From NCBI GenBank assembly GCA_963788185.1, contig CAWBGE010000019.1, positions 28,307 through 92,306 on the forward strand: 64,000 nt of DNA, read 5' to 3'. Under the pieces are notes generated by a model. That model was not told the origin of the DNA and did not search any database. It saw only the letters and a list, made by a program, of their open reading frames with translations. Numbering within the stretch: position 1 is the stretch's first letter; every line of letters begins with the position of its first letter. The stretch is from CAIWHR01 sp963788185. GTDB lineage: Bacteria; Pseudomonadota; Gammaproteobacteria; Burkholderiales; Casimicrobiaceae. Positions 58,561 to 64,000 of this stretch are shown piece by piece. Both the position numbers and the translations under genes were made by a program.

Positions 58561-60799
58561 ATGGCGCGCCGAGCAGCAGATAGACACTGAAGCTGCCGCC
58601 GTTGCCGATTCCAGCTCCGAGGTAAGCCGGTCCGGCGAAGGTGTTCGCGCCCAGGAACAACGATCCGGAGTACCGCGTTCCCGGGGACGGCAGTCCGTCG
58701 ACGCGATCCTTGATCGATCCGATTTCTGCCGATGCGCCGGCGTACGCGCCCGAGCCCAGCAGGCCCGGCATGGCAAACACGCGGTTGTAGTACATCGCGC
58801 GCCCGAAAGCGAACTGGCGGCCCGCGAACTGATCGAGGCGGAATCCGGAAAGCCGCATTGGTCCACCGAGCACGAACGACTCGTACGCCGGCATGGCCGA
58901 ACCGAGATCGGTGCCGCCGGCGACGTGGAGATTCAACGTGTGTGTCCCCCAGGACCTGACCACGGTGACCGCCCCTTCGAGGCGCTGGTAGTCGAGGGCC
59001 GACCCGAGCGACTTCGTCGCCCCATAGGCCGTCACGCGGGCGGCATGGCCGTCCGATGGAAACCACGCCTGATCAAGCTGGTCGATCGTCAGTTGCGCGC
59101 GAGCGCCGGCCGAAAGTTCGCGAATCGAAGGCAGGACTGCGTCACCGGTCTCGACCCGCGCGTACAACTTGTCCCACAACGCCCCGACGCGCACGATGCC
59201 CCGCGTTCCGAGCAGCGCGCCGGCGTCGATGCCCCCGCGCGCGGACGCCACCAGGTAGTCCGCGATCTTGTTGTCGCCGCTGAACACCGAACGCGTGGTC
59301 TGGCCAACTCTGCCGTAGGGCGACACGAACCACGACCCTGCCTCATGCAGCGGCTGGAAGAACTCGGTGTAGAGGTGGGTGTCCTGCCCGACCTGCGCCT
59401 CGGTCAGCCATTCCCCTCCCAGCCGATTGAGCCAGGTCCTGCGGTACTGGACGAGCAGATTGAATGCATTGTCGCCCTGGAAATCGCTCTCGAGGCCGAT
59501 GCCGAAGCGCAGGAAGTCCGGTCCCCACGACTTTTCGCGCGGAGTGATGACCATCGCGCGCGGGCCGCCGTCACCCAGGATGTGGTAGCCGACGCTTTCG
59601 AAGTCGCCGCGTCCGTAGATACGGCGCAGGTCGGCGCCGATCTTCTCCTCGGTCAGCGGCTCGCCCGGCTCGCTTCTCACCAGCCCGCGCAGCACCGCCG
59701 GATTGGTGCGCTCCAGGCCTTCGAAGCGGATCTCGTCGACGGTACCCAGCGACTTGCGGTCCGCGATCGGCCGCGCCCGCACCGCCGCGTACTGTTCCGG
59801 CGGCAGGCTGTAGCGCGCGAGGGACGCCGACATCGCGCGCGTCGCCTCCTCGCCGATGCGGATGGCGTCCCTGGAACGCGCGAAGCTGCTCGCCGAAATA
59901 TCCCCCAGGGCGGGTTCGATCAGCACGTCACCGCTGCCCATGCTCTTCAGCTGCTCGTCGACCGTTTGCTTGCCGAGGAAGTTGACCAGCTGGCCGGCGA
60001 TCGACAGCGCCGAGGTGAGGTCCTTGCGTTTCATTGGCGGTGTGGAGATGTTGACGGCGATCACGACGTCGCCGCACAGCCTGCGCGCCGCGTCGATCGG
60101 GAGATTGTTGGCGATGCCGCCGTCCACCAGCAGCCGGTTGTCGATCTCGACCGGCGCGATCGCGCCGGGCACGGCCATGCTGGCGCGCATCGCCTGCGCC
60201 ACGCTGCCGCGGTCCAGCACCACCGACTCGCCGGTCTCGATGTCGGTCGCCAGCGCACGAAAGGGGATCGGCAGCTCGTCGAAGTCGTAGATGCCCATGG
60301 CCGGCTCGGTCAGCACCCGGAAGAACGCCTCGATCGAGACGCCCGCAACCACCCCCATCGGCAACGCGAGGCCGCCGTCCCTGACGCCGAACTCCGGCGC
60401 GAACAGCGTCTTGAAATCGTCGCCCTTGCGGCGGATCGAAATTTCGTCTCGAGGCGGCTTGTCGCGAAAGATCTCGTCCCAGTCGGCCGCCAGCACGAGC
60501 TCCTCGAGTTCCGCCGGCGGCGTGCCTGCGGCGAAGGCGCCGCCCACGATCGAACCCATGCTCGTGCCGGTGACGCAATGGATGGGAATGCGCATTTCTT
60601 CCAGCACCTTGAGCACGCCGACGTGCGCGATGCCGCGCGCGCCGCCACCCGACAGCGCGAGGCCGATGCGCGGGGGCGCGCCCGCGGCCCTCGGCGGTGC
60701 GACGTCGGCGGCCAACGCGTGGTGCTGGCCGACGAGCGCCGAAAGTGCCAGCGCCACGACGAGGCCGCGGCGCAGGGGATCCGACGTTGATTCTGGCAT
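58559..60799 (-). CDS. Patatin-like phospholipase with POTRA and BamA-type barrel (type Vd, PlpD-like)
   Basis: 746 aa with a signal peptide (about 1-31). The patatin domain has SGGGARG, the nucleophile elbow GTSMGS (Ser near 80) and the catalytic Asp in LLVDGGIANN (near 230). A POTRA-like segment follows (about 352-410, VDEIRFEGLERTNPA), then a 16-strand barrel region to the C-terminus. This is the layout of type Vd autotransporters such as PlpD, which export an A1-type lipase through their own barrel. ATG 60799 is preferred over GTG 60802. The last residues LLLGAP lack the usual terminal aromatic; the stop coincides with the 60-bp repeat. Confidence 0.88.
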   Translation of the reverse strand: MPESTSDPLRRGLVVALALSALVGQHHALAADVAPPRAAGAPPRIGLALSGGGARGIAHVGVLKVLEEMRIPIHCVTGTSMGSIVGGAFAAGTPPAELEELVLAADWDEIFRDKPPRDEISIRRKGDDFKTLFAPEFGVRDGGLALPMGVVAGVSIEAFFRVLTEPAMGIYDFDELPIPFRALATDIETGESVVLDRGSVAQAMRASMAVPGAIAPVEIDNRLLVDGGIANNLPIDAARRLCGDVVIAVNISTPPMKRKDLTSALSIAGQLVNFLGKQTVDEQLKSMGSGDVLIEPALGDISASSFARSRDAIRIGEEATRAMSASLARYSLPPEQYAAVRARPIADRKSLGTVDEIRFEGLERTNPAVLRGLVRSEPGEPLTEEKIGADLRRIYGRGDFESVGYHILGDGGPRAMVITPREKSWGPDFLRFGIGLESDFQGDNAFNLLVQYRRTWLNRLGGEWLTEAQVGQDTHLYTEFFQPLHEAGSWFVSPYGRVGQTTRSVFSGDNKIADYLVASARGGIDAGALLGTRGIVRVGALWDKLYARVETGDAVLPSIRELSAGARAQLTIDQLDQAWFPSDGHAARVTAYGATKSLGSALDYQRLEGAVTVVRSWGTHTLNLHVAGGTDLGSAMPAYESFVLGGPMRLSGFRLDQFAGRQFAFGRAMYYNRVFAMPGLLGSGAYAGASAEIGSIKDRVDGLPSPGTRYSGSLFLGANTFAGPAYLGAGIGNGGSFSVYLLLGAP

Positions 60800-60987
60800 C
60801 ACTGTTTCGCCTGCAGAGTGGATTTGCGCAAGGGTGCCGCAACGACGGACCGGGTGCCGACGATCCGGAACCCGGTCGCGCCAAAGGCAGAAGTGCGGAG
60901 GCGTCCGGCGACGAACGCAAAGCGACGATCATAGGCGAACTGGCGTGCTGCCCGTGCCGGGCAGCGGCCACCGGAAGTCCGGGCCGG

Positions 60988-61995
60988 CTACATCCGCTCG
61001 GCAGCCCGCCACAACTCCTGTTCGGGCAGCAACTCGACGTGGGGAAATCGTGCCAGCATCACCGCGTAGGGCGAGCGATCGACAAGGCACAGCTCGCAGA
61101 TCGGCACCTTGATGGCGGCGCCGGCGGCTTCGGCCGCCTTGACGTTCATTTCGTCGAGCGCGAGGGTATGGGTGTCGACGCGCAGCCAGGCACGGGGATC
61201 GCCCAGAACTTCGCGCAGCCGATCCAGAAGCGGCGCCATCATGCCCGTCGCAGCGTAGCGCGCCAATGCCTGCTCGTTGGCCTCGAGATCCCGGGCGAGC
61301 GCTGCAGTGCCCGCCGACGCGGCAGTGGCTTCGCCGCCCATGCCGGCAAGGCCGCGTCCACCTGCATGGGCCATCTGCAGGCGCATCTTCAGCAGCGCCC
61401 GCTCCTCTTCGAGCTCCTTCTTGTGCTCCTTGAGTGCGGTGATCTGCGCCAATGCCTTCATCGCCAGATAGTCGACCGTGCGCTTGCCCAGCTCGATTCG
61501 CGTGGCCTGCAGGTCGGCGGTGGGAGCGAGCACGACCGGCTTGTCGAAACTGACCGTCGTATGGACGGCCTCACGCTGCAAACCGTCGTCTTCGACCCGC
61601 GTGGCGATCACCTCGCGCTCGGCGTGCTCGAACCCCAGCAGCGCGATGCATTCCTCCGCCGTCGTCGCTGCGAAATAGCTGCGGACATCACGGCTGCGGC
61701 TGAAGGGTATCGGTACGTCCGACGCGCGCGCGAAGAACGGGCGCAGCGCGCGATCGCTGGTCCACGCCGCGGCGCTGACGGGGACGGGACCGGGAATTGC
61801 CTGCAGCACCTGCCGGACGTGCTCGAGTGTCGTCAGCGCGCTGTCACGCAGGATCTTCCGGTAATTCGGCACGAGCTTCAGCCGCGTGTCCGTCGCGTCG
61901 ATGACCCGCTCGATGATGGCCGCCGCCAACGCTTCGTCGCGCGTCGGCGTGTGCGAGGTCGAATGAAGTCCGAATACCCAGTCCAGCAATCCCAC
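60988..61995 (-). CDS. Conserved-looking protein of unknown function
   Basis: 335 aa from a GTG with AGAGGTG upstream. There is no signal peptide or membrane helix. A central segment (about 200-235, MKALAQITALKEHKKELEEERALLKMRL) is a predicted coiled coil. Parts such as AAWTSDRALRPFFA and VPICELCLVDRSPYAVM look conserved. I recognise no domain. The open frame to 62070 upstream has no better start. It lies between the patatin gene and a REP-like element. Confidence 0.6.
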   Translation of the reverse strand: MGLLDWVFGLHSTSHTPTRDEALAAAIIERVIDATDTRLKLVPNYRKILRDSALTTLEHVRQVLQAIPGPVPVSAAAWTSDRALRPFFARASDVPIPFSRSRDVRSYFAATTAEECIALLGFEHAEREVIATRVEDDGLQREAVHTTVSFDKPVVLAPTADLQATRIELGKRTVDYLAMKALAQITALKEHKKELEEERALLKMRLQMAHAGGRGLAGMGGEATAASAGTAALARDLEANEQALARYAATGMMAPLLDRLREVLGDPRAWLRVDTHTLALDEMNVKAAEAAGAAIKVPICELCLVDRSPYAVMLARFPHVELLPEQELWRAAERM

Positions 61996-62167
61996 GATAC
62001 GGCACCTCTTGGCTGATCCGAGGGCGACACGGCCAATGAAACTGTCGGGCGGCCCCGGCACGACGGCCACCTCGCCTCCGGCTTACGCGCTCCACACCAT
62101 GCCGGCGCGCAGCACGGACCGGGACCCGCAGCGCTTCGCCGACTCCTCCCGTCCGGAATTATGCCCT

Positions 62168-62272
62168 ATTGATCCGGCATGATGATGCATGAAGTCCCGT
62201 TCGGGCTGAGCCCGTCGAAGCCCTTCGACAAACGCAGGGCGAACGGTTCAGTCGTATTCATGCCGGATCAAT
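62168..62272. repeat. REP-like palindromic repeat, copy 2 (complete)
   Basis: Outer arms ATTGATCCGGCATGA (62168-62182) and TCATGCCGGATCAAT (62258-62272) are perfectly complementary. Inside lie CCGTTCG/CGAACGG (62197-62203, 62240-62246) and GTCGAAGC/CTTCGAC palindromes. The right side matches copy 1 at 1713-1788. It sits between divergent genes, 70 bp before the AEC transporter. Confidence 0.85.
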
Positions 62273-62342
62273 ATTGCCACGACGGTGCCAGGCCAGTCGC
62301 GGCGACTGCAACATCGCGGCACCATGTAAAGTAGCGCCACCC

Positions 62343-63290
62343 ATGCGCACGATGCTGACCATCACCCTGCCGTTCTTCGCGCTGATTCTCCTTGGTTACA
62401 TCGCCGCGAAACGGCGGTGGGTGCCTGGCGAAGCCGTGCCGGCATTCAACGGGTTTCTGCTCTACTTCGCGGTACCGGCAATGCTGTTCCGATTCGCTTC
62501 GACGACGCCGTTCCACGACATCGCCAACGGCCGCTACTTCGCTGCCTATACGGTCGCCGGGCTCTGCACCCTCGCGTTCGTGGTCCTGATCGCCTGGCGC
62601 ATGCTCGGGTCGCTGCTGCGCGATGCCGCTTTCTACGGGCTCGCCGCGAGCGTCACCAACATCGGCTATCTCGGCATCCCGATGATCGTGGCATTGATGG
62701 GCGAGCGCGCGGCGGCGCCGACGATACTGGCTGCGATCGTGGACCAGACGATCGTCGTATCGGCCGCGCTGGCCGTGGCGCAGATGGACGTGACCGGAGC
62801 CCGGGGGTGGACGACAGGCATCCGGGATGCCCTCGCCAGGGCAGCGCTCAATCCGTTCCTCGTCAGCATCTTCGCCGGCGCGCTGTTCTCGGCGTTCGCC
62901 TGGACGTTGCCGACGCCCGTCGACGAGATCGTGCGCCTGCTGTCCAATGCGGCGGGGCCCTGCGCGCTGTTTGCCATCGGTGTGTCGCTGGCACGCCCCG
63001 ATGACCGGCCGAGATCGAGCATCGTCGCCCTTCCGGTCGCGGCGAAGCTCGTCCTCCATCCGATTCTGGTATGGGCACTGATGCGGCCCTTCGTCGACCC
63101 CTTTACGGCAGCTGCGGCCGTCCTCGCCGCGGCACTGCCGACAGCGGGCTGGGTGTTCATCTTTGCGCAGCGCTACGACGCCGATTCGGGCCGCATCTCG
63201 GCCACGATCCTCCTTACCACCGCCCTCGCCTTCGTCACCTTCTCGGTCTGGGTGTGGGCGCTGGGCATCCAGGGCCCGTCAACGGGTTGA
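62343..63290 (+). CDS. AEC (auxin efflux carrier) family transporter
   Basis: 315 aa, ten predicted membrane helices in two halves. It begins LTITLPFFALILLGYIAAKRRW, with NGFLLYFAVPAMLFRF and LAASVTNIGYLGIPMI (the broken-helix region, NIGYLG), and ends with AALPTAGWVFIFAQRY. Bacterial AEC proteins move dicarboxylates such as malate or malonate, or amino-acid-like anions. A second in-frame ATG at 62352 is possible. It is a single-gene unit; the substrate is unknown. Confidence 0.88.
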   Translation: MRTMLTITLPFFALILLGYIAAKRRWVPGEAVPAFNGFLLYFAVPAMLFRFASTTPFHDIANGRYFAAYTVAGLCTLAFVVLIAWRMLGSLLRDAAFYGLAASVTNIGYLGIPMIVALMGERAAAPTILAAIVDQTIVVSAALAVAQMDVTGARGWTTGIRDALARAALNPFLVSIFAGALFSAFAWTLPTPVDEIVRLLSNAAGPCALFAIGVSLARPDDRPRSSIVALPVAAKLVLHPILVWALMRPFVDPFTAAAAVLAAALPTAGWVFIFAQRYDADSGRISATILLTTALAFVTFSVWVWALGIQGPSTG

Positions 63291-63395
63291 CGCCTTGACT
63301 GCGCAGGCGGCAAGATCGCCGCCTTGCCAATCGGATCAGCGCGCTGCGCACCCATTGCCGGGGTCGCGCCAAAGACGAATCAAGTGAGGTGAGAC

Positions 63396-63977
63396 GTGAA
63401 ATTCAAGATGGCGGAGAAATCGCTGTTCGCGATCCTGCTGCGCTCGTCGTGGTGGGTGAGTTTCGCTGCCGCGGCGGGAGTGCTGGGCATCGCGCGCATC
63501 GTGCTGCCGGAGCAGTACATGATCGGCGGCATGATGGCCGCGATCCCGTTCCTGGGGATCGGCGTCGTGACGGCGTGGAGACAGCTGCGCGCGCCGAGCG
63601 CCGCGCGCATCGCCTCCACGCTGGAGGTCCTGGACGCGATGTCGTGGCGCGAGTTCTCGAGCGCGATCGAGGATGCTTTCCGCCGCGACGGCTATGCGGT
63701 AACGCGCATCGGCGGGAGCGCGACCGACTTCGAGTTGATCAAGGCAGGACGCAAGTCGCTGGTCATGTGCAAGCGCTGGAAAGCCGCGAGCACTGGCATT
63801 GAACCGCTGCGCGAGCTTGACGCAGCGAAGGAAGCGCGCGACGCGCACGACGGCATCTATGTCGCGGTCGGCGGCGTCACCGACAACGCACGACGGTACG
63901 CCGTCAGGCAGAATCTACGCGTGATCGAGGGCACTGAGCTCGCGCAGTTGCTGCGCGACGTGCGGCGCGTGAAATAG
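63396..63977 (+). CDS. Membrane-anchored Mrr-like restriction endonuclease-fold protein
   Basis: 193 aa. Two helices at about 12-60 are followed by a cytoplasmic domain with MSWREFSSAIEDAFRRDGYAV, SATDFELIKAGRKSLVMCKRWKA and GIYVAVGGVTDNARRYA. This resembles the Mrr/RecB-like PD-(D/E)xK fold (FE-x-L ... D-F-x-L ... K-S-L-V-x-C-K). The second acidic residue and a Lys in CKRWK fit a degenerate site (usually Q-x-K), so catalysis is uncertain. GTG start with GAGG upstream; ATG 63408 is an alternative. No defence genes are nearby. Confidence 0.72.
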   Translation: MKFKMAEKSLFAILLRSSWWVSFAAAAGVLGIARIVLPEQYMIGGMMAAIPFLGIGVVTAWRQLRAPSAARIASTLEVLDAMSWREFSSAIEDAFRRDGYAVTRIGGSATDFELIKAGRKSLVMCKRWKAASTGIEPLRELDAAKEARDAHDGIYVAVGGVTDNARRYAVRQNLRVIEGTELAQLLRDVRRVK

Positions 63978-64000
63978 CGCCGGACCGCAAGCGGAATCAC

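Overview
The window is about 65 % G+C, densely coded chromosomal DNA. The gene families point to a betaproteobacterium close to Burkholderiales or Rhodocyclales: a tripartite tricarboxylate (TctABC) transporter with a Bug-type receptor, an EnvZ/OmpR-type pair, a type-Vd patatin, EgtB/EgtD, an ArsS radical-SAM enzyme, and REP-like or palindromic intergenic repeats. I saw no rRNA, tRNA, phage, plasmid or CRISPR locus. The species assignment is inference only.

Layout. (1) 0-9 kb holds the 5' part of a halohydrin-dehalogenase-like SDR running off the left edge, a ketopantoate-reductase-family enzyme, a DUF2202 secreted protein, an OmpR/EnvZ-type two-component pair, three small secreted proteins and a CoA-disulfide reductase-rhodanese fusion. 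(2) 9.1-13.5 kb (minus strand) is an ergothioneine cluster: egtB, a VOC protein, egtD and a berberine-bridge-type FAD oxidase coupled to egtD. (3) 13.5-17.3 kb is a lactonase-type beta-propeller coupled to an aconitase. (4) 18-29 kb is a catabolic locus for small hydroxy-acids or acid sugars. A GntR regulator and an isopropylmalate/tartrate-dehydrogenase-family enzyme diverge from a racemase, TctC-B-A, an Ldh-family dehydrogenase, an LtnD-like dehydrogenase, an IlvD-type dehydratase and a frameshifted hydroxypyruvate-isomerase/OtnI-like gene. (5) 28.9-32.1 kb (minus strand) is a Rieske protein plus a cytochrome b6-type protein fused to a twelve-heme c-type domain. (6) 32.4-35.8 kb carries a SAF-domain dehydrogenase, a DUF1537 kinase (OtnK-like) and a class II aldolase (OtnC-like), which would complete the acid-sugar route of region 4. 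(7) 36-39 kb holds a DUF2892 membrane protein, ArsS and a transglutaminase-like protein. (8) 39-41 kb is a CrtC/AttH-like lipocalin hydrolase fused to a polyprenyl-synthase domain. (9) 41-45.6 kb holds DUF2461, a HOT-type Fe-alcohol dehydrogenase, a LysR regulator and a 5'-truncated AraD1-family gene. (10) 45.9-52.3 kb is a five-gene Dpp/Opp-type ABC importer whose last ATPase is frameshifted in its Walker A motif. (11) 53.2-56.5 kb is a FecR-like protein, a heme-motif DUF3365/HAMP sensor and a Ser/Thr kinase. (12) 56.6-64 kb holds a DapB-like reductase, a SYLF protein, a patatin/BamA-type protein, a conserved-looking unknown, an AEC transporter and an Mrr-like membrane protein.

How the parts may work together. 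Regions 4 and 6 together encode uptake, oxidation, isomerisation, phosphorylation and cleavage of a four-carbon sugar acid (threonate/erythronate type, L-threonate to dihydroxyacetone phosphate), split by the cytochrome locus and with the isomerase apparently broken. Region 5 looks like a quinol:multiheme-cytochrome oxidoreductase. Region 11 looks like a redox- or heme-linked signalling cassette.

Non-coding structure includes two full copies and one remnant of a ~168-bp fully palindromic MITE-like element, two copies of a REP-like palindrome 60 kb apart, a 60-bp tandem repeat abutting the patatin stop codon, and a 31-codon glycine microsatellite. Three single-base insertions disrupt two otherwise intact genes, so either recent decay or indel-type sequencing error must be considered.
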